From: Ensifer adhaerens
Lineage (GTDB): Bacteria; Pseudomonadota; Alphaproteobacteria; Rhizobiales; Rhizobiaceae
Direction: 5' to 3'
NCBI GenBank assembly: GCA_900215285.1
Contig: OCMG01000003.1
Coordinates: forward strand, 744,001 to 808,000
DNA: 64,000 nt
Part shown: in pieces, positions 8,985 through 17,234 of the stretch
Position numbering within the stretch: the first letter of the stretch is position 1
Layout: the number at the start of each line of letters is the position of its first letter
Made by a program: the position numbers and the translations under genes
Notes under the pieces: model-generated
Seen by the model: the letters and a program-made list of their open reading frames with translations, nothing else
Database searches by the model: none
What the model was told of the DNA's origin: nothing

Positions 8985-10082
8985 ATGCAGATCAAGGCCG
9001 CAGTCGCCCGCGAAACGGGCAAGCCGCTTTCCATCGAAATGATCGATATCGAAGAGCCGCGCGACAATGAAATCCTGGTGAAGGTCGTAGCCACCGGCGT
9101 CTGCCACACCGACCTCGTGGTGCGCGATGGCATGCTACCGACGCCGCTGCCCGTCGTGCTCGGCCACGAGGGCGCGGGCATTGTCGAAAAGGTCGGCTCG
9201 GCCGTCTACAAGGTGAAGCCGGGCGACAAGGTCGTCATGACCTTCGCCTCCTGTGGCACCTGCCAGTGCTGCAAGGAAAACACCATCACCTATTGCGAGG
9301 AATTCTTCCCCCGCAACTTCTTCGCTACCCGCACCGACGGCTCGACGGCACTGTCCGCAGACGGCGAGACCATCCATTCCAACTTCTTCGGCCAGTCTTC
9401 CTTCGCGACCTATGCCATCTGCAACGAGCTGAACGTCGTGAAGGTGCCGGACACCGCGCCGCTCGAACTGCTCGGGCCGCTCGCCTGCGGCGTCCAGACC
9501 GGCGCGGGTGCGGTGATGAACGCGCTGCAGGTCAGCCATGGTAAGACGTTCGCCGTCTTCGGTGCAGGTTCCGTTGGCCTTTCAGCCATCATGGCCGCCA
9601 AGGTCGTGGGTGCTACGACGATCATTGCCATCGACATGCATGACGAGCGCCTGGCACTCGCCAAGGAACTCGGCGCGACCCACACGATCAACCCTGGCAA
9701 GGCCGATGCGGTTGCCGAAATCCTGAAGATCACCGGGCGCGGGCTGAATTTCGCACTGGACACGACCGGCATCCCCGCCGTCATCCGCTCTGCCGTCATG
9801 TCGCTTGCCAACAAGGGCACCTGCGGCATTCTCGGCGCGTCCGGACCGGATGCCGAATTGCAGCTCAACGAGACGCATTTCATGTCCGGCGGCCGGCGTC
9901 TCATGGGCATTGTCGAGGGCGAGTCCAATCCGGATGTCTTCATCCCGGAACTGGTCGAACTCTATTCCAAGGGCCTCTTCCCCTTCGACAAGCTCGTCAC
10001 CTTCTACCCCTTTGACGAAATCAACAACGCGATCCACGATTCCGAAAGCGGCAAGACGATCAAGCCGATCGTCCGGATGTGA
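8985..10082 (+). CDS. xylB: Zinc-dependent aryl-alcohol dehydrogenase (XylB-like)
   Basis: 365 residues. Catalytic-zinc ligands are visible in GVCHTDLVV (Cys) and GHEGAGIVEKVG (His-Glu), and the structural-zinc lobe in CGTCQCCKENTITYC. The Rossmann turn FGAGSVGLSA is followed by IAIDMHDERL, whose Asp indicates NAD rather than NADP. The length and the CEEFFPRNFF insertion are typical of aryl/benzyl alcohol dehydrogenases. I chose the ATG at 8985, preceded by CCGGAGGAAAT; an upstream ATG at 8958 lies next to the stem-loop and has no ribosome site. It shares the sigma-54 operon with the benzaldehyde dehydrogenase and probably oxidises benzyl alcohol or a substituted analogue. Confidence 0.87.
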   Translation: MQIKAAVARETGKPLSIEMIDIEEPRDNEILVKVVATGVCHTDLVVRDGMLPTPLPVVLGHEGAGIVEKVGSAVYKVKPGDKVVMTFASCGTCQCCKENTITYCEEFFPRNFFATRTDGSTALSADGETIHSNFFGQSSFATYAICNELNVVKVPDTAPLELLGPLACGVQTGAGAVMNALQVSHGKTFAVFGAGSVGLSAIMAAKVVGATTIIAIDMHDERLALAKELGATHTINPGKADAVAEILKITGRGLNFALDTTGIPAVIRSAVMSLANKGTCGILGASGPDAELQLNETHFMSGGRRLMGIVEGESNPDVFIPELVELYSKGLFPFDKLVTFYPFDEINNAIHDSESGKTIKPIVRM

Positions 10083-10096
10083 CGAGCACCGCGCCA

Positions 10097-10118
10097 GCCG
10101 CCGCTTAGGAGCGGCGGC
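10097..10118. terminator. Stem-loop between convergent operons
   Basis: GCCGCCGCT (10097-10105) and AGCGGCGGC (10110-10118) form a perfect 9-bp stem with a TAGG loop, 14 bases after the alcohol dehydrogenase stop. No T run follows. Confidence 0.55.
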
Positions 10119-10261
10119 GGGTGTCGCACCTTCAGGGGCACGAACGGCTGTGATATCCTGGTTTTGACCACGCCACCTCAAGACAGGTCGTGCGAGGGCG
10201 CGAGGGAGCAGGTCTCGCGCGCGAACCGGTCCGCCCCAGCTTCTTACCTCTGCTTTCACGC

Positions 10262-12298
10262 TTACAGGTCCTTGGCGAGCCTGAGGGCCTCATAGATGGC
10301 CGCGTGCGTGTTGCGGGCCGCCACGGCATCGCCGATCCGGAACAGTTGAAAGTTGCCACCCGGATTACCGCTCATCGTCTGCGGCTTGCCGTCGATCAGT
10401 CGGTCGTAATCGACAGCACCCAGGTTGGATGAAAGCGGCTTGAGCTCGAAATAGAGCTCGTCGAGCGGGATCGTGCCGTTGTTGACGACGACCTGGTCAA
10501 CGATGCGGGTCCTGGCAACGCCGCCGTAGTCACTGCCGACATGGGCAACAAGCTGGTTGCCGTCCTTCTCGACGGCATCGAGGCGATAGGTCACGGTGAA
10601 GGTTACGTCGTGCTTCTGCAGCGAGCGCATATAGGGCGTTAGGTTCATCGCCATGACTTCTGGCGCAAAGGACCGGTCTGGCGTCATGATTTCCACCTTC
10701 GCGCCTGCGGCGGCCAGAAACTCAGCAGCCTGCAGCCCCGCATGATCGCCGGCATCGTCGAAGATCAGGACGTTAGCACCCGGCTTGATGTCGCCGGAGA
10801 TGATGTCCCAGGCCGACACCACGAGGTCATTGCCCGCACGCAGGACATCGGTATGCGGCAGGCCGCCGGTGGCGATGATCACCACATCGGGCGCTTCGGC
10901 CTGGATCATGTCGGTATCCGCCCAGGTGTTGAAGCGGAAGCTGACGCCGAGCTTCTCGCATTGCGCCATGCGCCATTCGACAATGCTGATCATCTCGCGC
11001 CGGCGCGGGCTCTGCGCCGTAAGGCGGATTTGGCCGCCGGCATTGTTGGCGGCTTCGAAGACGATAACCTCGTGACCGCGCTCGGCCGAGACGCGCGCTG
11101 CCTCAAGCCCCGCCGGACCCGCGCCGACGACAACGATCTTGCGACGTGTTTGCGCCTTGGAAACGATATGCGGCATGGTTTGCTCGCGTCCCGTTGCCGC
11201 GTTGTGGATGCAGAACGCCATTCCACCTTGATAGATGCGATCAAGACAGTAATTCGCGCCAACGCAGGGACGGATATCCTCCTCACGCTTCTCGATGATC
11301 TTGCGCACGAGATGGGGGTCGGTCAGGTGCGCGCGTGTCATGCCCACCATATCGACCTTGCCCGAGGCGATGGCGTGGCGGGCCGTCGCCACATCCGGGA
11401 TCTTCGCCGCATGGAAGGTCGGAAACTGTGTGGCGGCGCGCACTTCGCCAGCGAAGTCGAGGTGCGGGGCGTTCGCCATGCCCTGAATCGGGATGACGTC
11501 GGTGAGGCCTGGATCGGTGTCGATATGGCCGCGGATGACGTTGAGATAGTCGATCAGGCCGCTTTCCTTGAGGCGCCTTGAAATCTCCAGCCCATCCTGT
11601 TTCGTCGTTCCACCGTCGAGGCGTTCGTCGGCGGTGTAGCGAAGTCCGAGGATGAAGTCGTTGCCAACGCGGGCGCGCATGGCCCTGAAGACGTCGAAGC
11701 AAAAGCGCAGCCGGTCGTCGAGCGAGCCGCCATAGGGGCCCTCGAGTTCATTGGTGAGCGGTGAGATGAACTGGTCGATCAGATGCCCATAGGCCTCGAG
11801 CTCTACGCCGTCCATGCCGCCGGCCTTCATGCGCTCCGCCGCGTCGGCGAAGTCCTTGATGATCCGCTCGATATCCCAGTCCTCGATCTTCTTTGGATAG
11901 GCACGATGCGCAGGTTCGCGATGATGCGAGGGCGCCACCACGGGCAGCCAGTCGCCCTTGTCCCAGCGCGTGCGTCGGCCCAGATGGGTGAGCTGGATCA
12001 TGATCGCGGCGCCCTCTTCATGAACGGCGTCCGTCATCTGCCTCACCCACGGAACGATCTCGTCCTTATAGGCAAGCAGGTTGTTGAACACTGGCGGGCT
12101 GTCCTTCGACACGGCCGCCGAGCCAGCCGTCATCGTCATCGCCACGCCGCCCCGTGCGCGCTCGACCGTGTAGGCGCGGTATCGTTCCTTCGGCATGCCA
12201 TCTTCCGGATAGGCCGGCTCGTGCGAGCTTACGATGATGCGATTCCGGAGCGTGAGATGCTTGAGTTTGTAGGGTTGCAGCAGCGGATCGTTCGACAT
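10262..12298 (-). CDS. FMN/FAD NADH:flavin oxidoreductase, N-methyl amine demethylase-like
   Basis: 678 residues from the ATG at 12298, which has GGGAG upstream; a longer in-frame start would lie inside the operator. The N-terminal half is an old-yellow-enzyme TIM barrel (YKLKHLTLRNRIIVSSHEP; the QLTHLGRR active-site strand; the GPYGGSLDDRLRF loop). It is followed by an iron-sulfur-type segment (CVGANYC ... FC) and a C-terminal FAD/NAD-binding half starting at VVVGAGPAGLEAARV. This is the trimethylamine dehydrogenase / dienoyl-CoA reductase architecture. The overall sequence is most like dimethylglycine or N-methylproline demethylases of rhizobia and pseudomonads, an impression that needs a database search. 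One of the four cluster cysteines is Ala. It is divergent from a TetR gene across a long inverted repeat. Confidence 0.8.
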   Translation of the reverse strand: MSNDPLLQPYKLKHLTLRNRIIVSSHEPAYPEDGMPKERYRAYTVERARGGVAMTMTAGSAAVSKDSPPVFNNLLAYKDEIVPWVRQMTDAVHEEGAAIMIQLTHLGRRTRWDKGDWLPVVAPSHHREPAHRAYPKKIEDWDIERIIKDFADAAERMKAGGMDGVELEAYGHLIDQFISPLTNELEGPYGGSLDDRLRFCFDVFRAMRARVGNDFILGLRYTADERLDGGTTKQDGLEISRRLKESGLIDYLNVIRGHIDTDPGLTDVIPIQGMANAPHLDFAGEVRAATQFPTFHAAKIPDVATARHAIASGKVDMVGMTRAHLTDPHLVRKIIEKREEDIRPCVGANYCLDRIYQGGMAFCIHNAATGREQTMPHIVSKAQTRRKIVVVGAGPAGLEAARVSAERGHEVIVFEAANNAGGQIRLTAQSPRRREMISIVEWRMAQCEKLGVSFRFNTWADTDMIQAEAPDVVIIATGGLPHTDVLRAGNDLVVSAWDIISGDIKPGANVLIFDDAGDHAGLQAAEFLAAAGAKVEIMTPDRSFAPEVMAMNLTPYMRSLQKHDVTFTVTYRLDAVEKDGNQLVAHVGSDYGGVARTRIVDQVVVNNGTIPLDELYFELKPLSSNLGAVDYDRLIDGKPQTMSGNPGGNFQLFRIGDAVAARNTHAAIYEALRLAKDL

Positions 12299-12339
12299 GA
12301 GGGGTGCTCCCGGGAGTTGATATCCGGAGAAAACATCAG

Positions 12340-12380
12340 AATGTTCATTAGTGTCAAGTATAGAGACACTGATGAACATT
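12340..12380. promoter_or_regulatory. 41-bp inverted repeat, probable TetR operator
   Basis: Arms 12340-12355 (AATGTTCATTAGTGTC) and 12365-12380 (GACACTGATGAACATT) pair at 15 of 16 positions around a 9-base AT-rich centre. It lies in the divergent promoter between the flavoenzyme and the TetR gene, where it could control both. Confidence 0.75.
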
Positions 12381-12412
12381 TACTTGTTGGGGCTTCTCGA
12401 CTCTGCTAACCA

Positions 12413-13093
12413 ATGTGGATGGACGGGATTGCGAACGAAAGTGGCTGGCGCGGATCGGCAGATGTGTGGCTGGAGGCAGCCTACGAGGCGCTTCTGGATG
12501 GCGGAGTGGATGCTGTGAAGATCCAGCCGCTCGCCAAGCGGCTGAAGCTGTCGCGGACGAGCTTCTATTGGTTCTTCGAGGATCGCGAGGCGCTCCTGGC
12601 CGGACTCATCGCGCGCTGGCGCGACAAGAATACAGGCAATCTCGTCGCTCGTGCGGAGGCCTATGCGGATTCGATCGCCGAGGCGGTGTTGAATGTCTTC
12701 GACTGCTGGCTGAAGCGGGACCTCTTCGATTCGCAGTTCGAATTTGCCGTCCGCAGCTGGGCGATCCAGTCGGACGAGGCGCAGCGCGAGGTGCAAGCAG
12801 CCGACCAGGCGCGACTCCATGCGCTGAAACGCATGTTCGCCCGCTTCGGTTTCGACGAAGCAGCGGCTGACGTCCGCGCCCGCACGCTCTACCTTGTGCA
12901 GATCGGCTATATCTCGATGCAGACGAAGGAAGACCTTTCCCTGCGCATGGCGCGCATCCCCGCCTATGTCGAGACCTTTACGGGAACGGCTTTGCAGCCG
13001 CGCGAACTGGCGCGCTTTCATGCCCGACACGGATACGCCGCATCGGAGTTGGGCGATCCTGACGCGAGAACCGTCTCCGTCGCCTCCGACTAG
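12413..13093 (+). CDS. TetR family transcriptional regulator
   Basis: 226 residues. An N-terminal TetR HTH spans about residues 15-65: AAYEALLDGGVDAVKIQPLA, then LKLSRTSFYWFFEDREALLA, the classic recognition helix. The remainder is helical and should form the ligand/dimer domain. Two ATGs (12413 and 12419) are possible and neither has a strong ribosome site; I report the first. It is divergent from the demethylase-like flavoenzyme with a long inverted repeat between them, so it probably represses that gene and itself. The ligand is unknown. Confidence 0.85.
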   Translation: MWMDGIANESGWRGSADVWLEAAYEALLDGGVDAVKIQPLAKRLKLSRTSFYWFFEDREALLAGLIARWRDKNTGNLVARAEAYADSIAEAVLNVFDCWLKRDLFDSQFEFAVRSWAIQSDEAQREVQAADQARLHALKRMFARFGFDEAAADVRARTLYLVQIGYISMQTKEDLSLRMARIPAYVETFTGTALQPRELARFHARHGYAASELGDPDARTVSVASD

Positions 13094-13103
13094 AGTCATT
13101 CCA

Positions 13104-13194
13104 GCGAAAGCGGAAACCGGTTTCGCCTAAGGATTTGAGTAAAACCAAGGAGATAGAGCATTTCAGTTTTTCTGTAAAACGCTGAAATGCTCTA
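13104..13194. repeat. Rhizobial-type palindromic intergenic element
   Basis: The element contains GAAACCGGTTTC (13113-13124, perfect 12-bp palindrome, preceded by GCGAAAGC) and a perfect 13-bp inverted repeat TAGAGCATTTCAG (13154-13166) / CTGAAATGCTCTA (13182-13194). Similar AGAGCATTTCAG-type palindromes are scattered through rhizobial intergenic DNA. The right arm includes the stop codon of the GGDEF-EAL gene, and the hairpin could end transcription from both sides. Confidence 0.6.
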
Positions 13195-15219
13195 GGAGGC
13201 TGCCTGCCGTCTCGTGTGCGTCAGCAGGGCGGAGATGTTCATCTTCGGCAGGGGACGCGAGAACACGAAGCCCTGGAGGGCATCGCACCCCAGCTTTTGC
13301 AGCAGGGCGGCCTGTTCCATAGTCTCGACACCCTCTGCGATGACCTCGATGTTCAGGGTTTTCCCGATTTCGATGATGGATTCCACCAGTTTGGCGTTTT
13401 CCTTGGAGCGGAGGATCGGTTCGACGAACTGACGGTCGATCTTGAGTCGCTTCGGATTGAGCTTCAGCAGGCTGACGATCGATGCGTGTCCGGTGCCGAA
13501 ATCGTCGATTTCGATGTCGATGCCCATGTCCTTGATCTGCCGGATATTGTTTTCCAGATTGGCGTCTGTCTCGTCCAGAAAGATGGATTCCACCAGTTCG
13601 AACGTGATGAGGCCCTTCGGCAGATTCATTGCGGTGAGATTGTGAATCAGATCGTTGTCAGAAATTCGCTTTGCCGACACATTGACCGAGATTTTAGGGA
13701 CGACGAAGCCGTTGCGGGTCCAGTCTTCCAGATCTGCGACTGCGCTATCGAGCACTGCCATGTCGATGAGGTCGACCGCGCCGAGTTCTTCCGCGACCTG
13801 CAGGAACTCGCTGGGCGCAAGCACGCCGCGGATCGGGTGGCTCCACCGAACAAGGGCCTCAAGCCCGACGACCTCCCGGGTCCGCGCGTCGAACTGCGGT
13901 TGGTAATAGGGAATGAATTCCTTGTTTTCGATCCCGCGCAGAAGGTCTTCCGAAAGGCGGGTTCGGGCTTCCAGATACGCCCTCAGTTCCTCGTTGAAGA
14001 ACTCATACCTGTTTCGACCGCGTGACTTTGCGCGGTAAAGCGCGGCGTCCGAGTTGATCAGAAGGTTCTCCGCCCGCACCGCATGCCCGCTTTCGACAAC
14101 GATGCCCACGCATGCGCCGAAGCGGCACAGCTTTCCGTCGTAGGGAACAGGTTGGCAAATGTCGTCGATCAGGTCTGCGGCGAAAGCTGCAAGGCTTTCC
14201 GTATCGGTCTCGACGGTGCGGACGATGATGAACTCATCGCCGCCCACGCGTGCGACGAAATCATCGGCATTTGCGCTGGCACTCAGGAGCTTTGCTACAT
14301 GCACGAGCATCGCGTCGCCGGCCACATGGCCCATGCTGTCGTTAATCTGCTTGAAAAGATCCAGGTCGATGTGAAGGACGGCGATGGAGCCGCCGTTTTC
14401 GCCCAGATGGGAACAGTATTGCGCCAGAATGTCGTCGAGGTAGCGGCGGTTCGGAAGCCCTGTCAGCCAGTCGTGAAGGGCGGTGATTTCCAGTCGGCTC
14501 TTGGCCTCCACGAGCTCCGCATTGCGAGCCTCGGCCAGTTCCGTCGCGCTTTCCGCCTCATCCTTGGCTGCGACAAGCTGGTGCAATGTTTCCTTGTGTC
14601 GGTCGATTTCCCGGATGAGTTCCGACTGATTGTCGACGATTGCCGAATAATAGCTCGCCATCACGAATGCATAGGTGGTCGAACAGAAGGCCGACAAAAG
14701 GCCCGCGATCGTCATGTCATGGACGGGAATGTGCTGCGGCAGATGGTCCCGAGCGATCAGCGAAGCGATGCTGAAACTCCCAAGGCCGAGCACGATCTGG
14801 ACGAAAACCTGCAATTGCGCCTTCAATCCGCCGCCCAGGTAAAAAAACGCCAGAAGCGGAATCAGAATGTACCAGAGCAGGAAGGGTGAGCTCACGGCTC
14901 CGTAATTGTAGGCCCCCCAAAGCACCGCGAAGTTCAGGTTCAGAATCGATATGAAACAGAACGCGGTGTAATTTTGCGGCCAGCGCCGGAGAAGGAAGGG
15001 GAACAACCAGAACGCCAGGACCGACGCCGCGAGGATGTAGACGTGCGGAAATGGCTGCGGATCCACATACATCAGCAACAAGGGGATCGGCAAGCCCAGC
15101 ACCGGACCGAAAATGTGGCTGAGCACGAAAATGCGGACGCGCTTGCGCGCATCGAGGTCGCTCCATTGTTGCGGCGATGCAAAAATGTCAATCAGTTCAT
15201 CAAGCATCTTGATCGCCAT
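13192..15219 (-). CDS. Membrane-anchored GGDEF-EAL protein (cyclic di-GMP turnover)
   Basis: 675 residues from the ATG at 15219, which has ATGGGGAGGA 8 bases upstream. Roughly six hydrophobic segments fill residues 25-200, followed by a short coiled-coil-like linker. The GGDEF domain (about 250-410) has an intact RVGGDEF site, and no RxxD inhibitory site is visible just before it. The EAL domain (about 430-670) keeps GLEALVRW, ELVES, IDDFGTGHAS, LKIDRQFV and VIAEGVET, the set expected of an active phosphodiesterase. Both activities are therefore possible. The N-terminal membrane part is a possible sensor without a named domain I recognise. It follows the alpha-oxoamine synthase gene by 82 bases on the same strand, so it may respond to that enzyme's product. 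Its stop codon lies inside a palindromic repeat. Confidence 0.9.
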   Translation of the reverse strand: MAIKMLDELIDIFASPQQWSDLDARKRVRIFVLSHIFGPVLGLPIPLLLMYVDPQPFPHVYILAASVLAFWLFPFLLRRWPQNYTAFCFISILNLNFAVLWGAYNYGAVSSPFLLWYILIPLLAFFYLGGGLKAQLQVFVQIVLGLGSFSIASLIARDHLPQHIPVHDMTIAGLLSAFCSTTYAFVMASYYSAIVDNQSELIREIDRHKETLHQLVAAKDEAESATELAEARNAELVEAKSRLEITALHDWLTGLPNRRYLDDILAQYCSHLGENGGSIAVLHIDLDLFKQINDSMGHVAGDAMLVHVAKLLSASANADDFVARVGGDEFIIVRTVETDTESLAAFAADLIDDICQPVPYDGKLCRFGACVGIVVESGHAVRAENLLINSDAALYRAKSRGRNRYEFFNEELRAYLEARTRLSEDLLRGIENKEFIPYYQPQFDARTREVVGLEALVRWSHPIRGVLAPSEFLQVAEELGAVDLIDMAVLDSAVADLEDWTRNGFVVPKISVNVSAKRISDNDLIHNLTAMNLPKGLITFELVESIFLDETDANLENNIRQIKDMGIDIEIDDFGTGHASIVSLLKLNPKRLKIDRQFVEPILRSKENAKLVESIIEIGKTLNIEVIAEGVETMEQAALLQKLGCDALQGFVFSRPLPKMNISALLTHTRRQAAS

Positions 15220-15301
15220 GACGATGTCCTCCCCATTTTTTGTGTTCAACGTTCACTGCTCAACCTTCTACATAAAGAACGAAGCCCTTTGCCCGGGATC
15301 T

Positions 15302-16651
15302 CTATGCGGCGTTCGAGCGCCGTCCTTTTACTGTCAGATGTGATCCCATCTGGCTGAGATCTCCGGACGTGGCAGTCATCTCCATGCAGTTGCGAAATGC
15401 GGTGACTATGGTTTCAATATCGCTGTCCGTATGATTTGCCATCACCTGTAGCCGGAAGCGCGATTGACCCAGCGGCACGGCCGGATACTCGACGAGATTG
15501 GCGATCGCGCCGATCGCCGACATCTCTCTGGAGATGATGCGGCCTCTTGCTTCGTCGCCGACGTGGACAGGCACGATAGGTGAGGCGACGCCAAGCACTT
15601 CCTGTCCGGCTCGCGAGAGATCGGTGCGCAGTTTGAGAATGTTTGACAAGAGTGTGCGGCGCAGTTTCTTGCCTTCCTGCGAGCGGATGATTTCCAGGGC
15701 GGCGAGGACAGCAGCGGCCTGCGCCGGCGACATTGCGTTGGAGAAGGTCGTTGTGGCGCTGTAGTAGCGCAGATATTCCGCTGCGGCCCGCGTCTTGACG
15801 GCGACAAAGCCACCGTTCGACGCGAAGGATTTCGAGAAGCTGCCGATAACGATATCGGCGCCTTCGAATACATCCTGTGTCTCAAGTTGGCCTAGCCCGT
15901 TTTCGCCCATGCAGCCGAGATCATGGGCGCAGTCGACGAACAGCGTCGCCGAATAGCGGTCGCACAGTTCCCGCAGACCCTTCAGATCCGGCGTGTTTGA
16001 ATGCATGGAAAACAAGGACTCCGTCACGAGAAGAATGGCGTTCTTGCTATCCTGCTGACGAATGCGCTGGAGCTTTCCCTTCACCGATTGCAGATCGAGA
16101 TGCCGGTTGAAATGAATATTGCCAGTCGCAGCCTTGGCGCCCTCCTGCAAGCAGGAATGTGCCAGAATATCCATGACGATGTGATCCTTGGGTCTGACAA
16201 GACCCTGGATCGCTCCGTAGCCTGCAGCCCAGCCGGTCGGATAAAGAACGATCTCGCGGCCGCCCATGAACTGGCTGAGTTCCTGTTCGAGCTCACGCGA
16301 AAGCGCCGTATTGCCGAGAAGCGCTGCGGAGCCTGCGCTATGCACACCAAACCTGCCGATCGCGTCGATAGCCGCCTGCTTCACCTTGGGGTGCGAGGAA
16401 AGGGACATGTAATCCTGTGAGCCGAAATTCACCCCGGACAGTTTTTCGTTTGAATCCGAGACTGCTTCGCAGTTCGGCGCCGGCGGCGTGGAAATTGTCC
16501 GGGCGTAAGGCCAGACCGTTTGCTCGCGGCGCTTCTGCTGCCAGTCAAAGAATGCGTCGGTTCGGGCGATCAGGTCTATCCCATTGGGTACCCTGTAGTC
16601 CTTCAGGCTGCCCGTGAGCGCTTCCTTGGTGAGGCCGACATTGTTTTTCAT
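15302..16651 (-). CDS. PLP-dependent alpha-oxoamine synthase family enzyme
   Basis: 449 residues from the ATG at 16651, with AAGGAGA 7 bases upstream. Fold-type I features: FGSQDYMSLSSHP (substrate entry), the glycine-rich HSAGSAALLGNT stretch, FVDCAHDLG (PLP-contacting Asp and His) and GSFSKSFASNGG with the Schiff-base Lys at about 280. The family condenses an amino acid with an acyl thioester (KBL, BioF, HemA, serine palmitoyltransferase, and the signal synthases CqsA/LqsA). No biotin, haem or sphingolipid gene lies nearby and no acyl carrier protein is visible. The roughly 70-residue extension before the core is longer than in KBL or BioF. It heads an operon with a membrane GGDEF-EAL protein. 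A signalling aminoketone or a sphingoid-like lipid product are both possible; neither is proven. Confidence 0.75.
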   Translation of the reverse strand: MKNNVGLTKEALTGSLKDYRVPNGIDLIARTDAFFDWQQKRREQTVWPYARTISTPPAPNCEAVSDSNEKLSGVNFGSQDYMSLSSHPKVKQAAIDAIGRFGVHSAGSAALLGNTALSRELEQELSQFMGGREIVLYPTGWAAGYGAIQGLVRPKDHIVMDILAHSCLQEGAKAATGNIHFNRHLDLQSVKGKLQRIRQQDSKNAILLVTESLFSMHSNTPDLKGLRELCDRYSATLFVDCAHDLGCMGENGLGQLETQDVFEGADIVIGSFSKSFASNGGFVAVKTRAAAEYLRYYSATTTFSNAMSPAQAAAVLAALEIIRSQEGKKLRRTLLSNILKLRTDLSRAGQEVLGVASPIVPVHVGDEARGRIISREMSAIGAIANLVEYPAVPLGQSRFRLQVMANHTDSDIETIVTAFRNCMEMTATSGDLSQMGSHLTVKGRRSNAA

Positions 16652-17234
16652 GATGAATCTCCTTGCGTTGGGCCGAGTTTGCAAAGGTTTCATAAAGATA
16701 TCTGTAAATTAGTTGGTTTAATAAGCTATGCTGAAGATAGTTAACCTTGCGTTTGCAATATTACGCGCTATGGTTATATTAAAACTGATATGCAATCTAA
16801 AATTTATATGCTGCGATGCTTTCTTGCAACCGAGAATAAGTTCCGGCCGTCATTATATCCTCTGGCTGCCGACCTGGTGTGCCACGATTTTTACCAAGGG
16901 TTGTAGTCGATAGTCGGGTGCGTGGGCGAACGTCCCTTGGCAGGGGTAAGATTGCAGCAGGCGAGGCACGTGGTTGCGTTCCCGCTTGAAACAAGTTCCG
17001 CTTTTGGTTGTGCGTGCGCAGGCAGATTTGCAGCACCGGACGTCCCCGCTTGAGACAGTCAGTCGGTGTCAGGCGCGTGAACGTCAGTCTTGTTTTCAGT
17101 GTTCATGCATCGACCGCCGACTGCTGGCATCGTTAACCACCGCTATGTTAACCTCCGGCGGAAATCGTTGAGGGGATCGACGCCGGCCGGCAAGGTGTCG
17201 GCCCTAAGCCAGATAGCCAGGACAGGAGCGGGAC
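16652..17234. other. 583-base intergenic region with an AT-rich segment
   Basis: No convincing gene. About 16670-16860 is clearly richer in A and T than the surroundings and probably holds the promoter of the minus-strand alpha-oxoamine synthase operon. Further right, CCCGCTTGARACA occurs twice in direct orientation (16981-16993 and 17045-17057), and GTTAACC occurs twice (17132 and 17147). Short open frames on both strands have no recognisable product. Confidence 0.5.

Noticed and set aside
17132..17153. Possible CtrA site (two TTAA elements)
   Set aside because: The two TTAA elements are separated by 11 bases instead of the 7 of the CtrA consensus.
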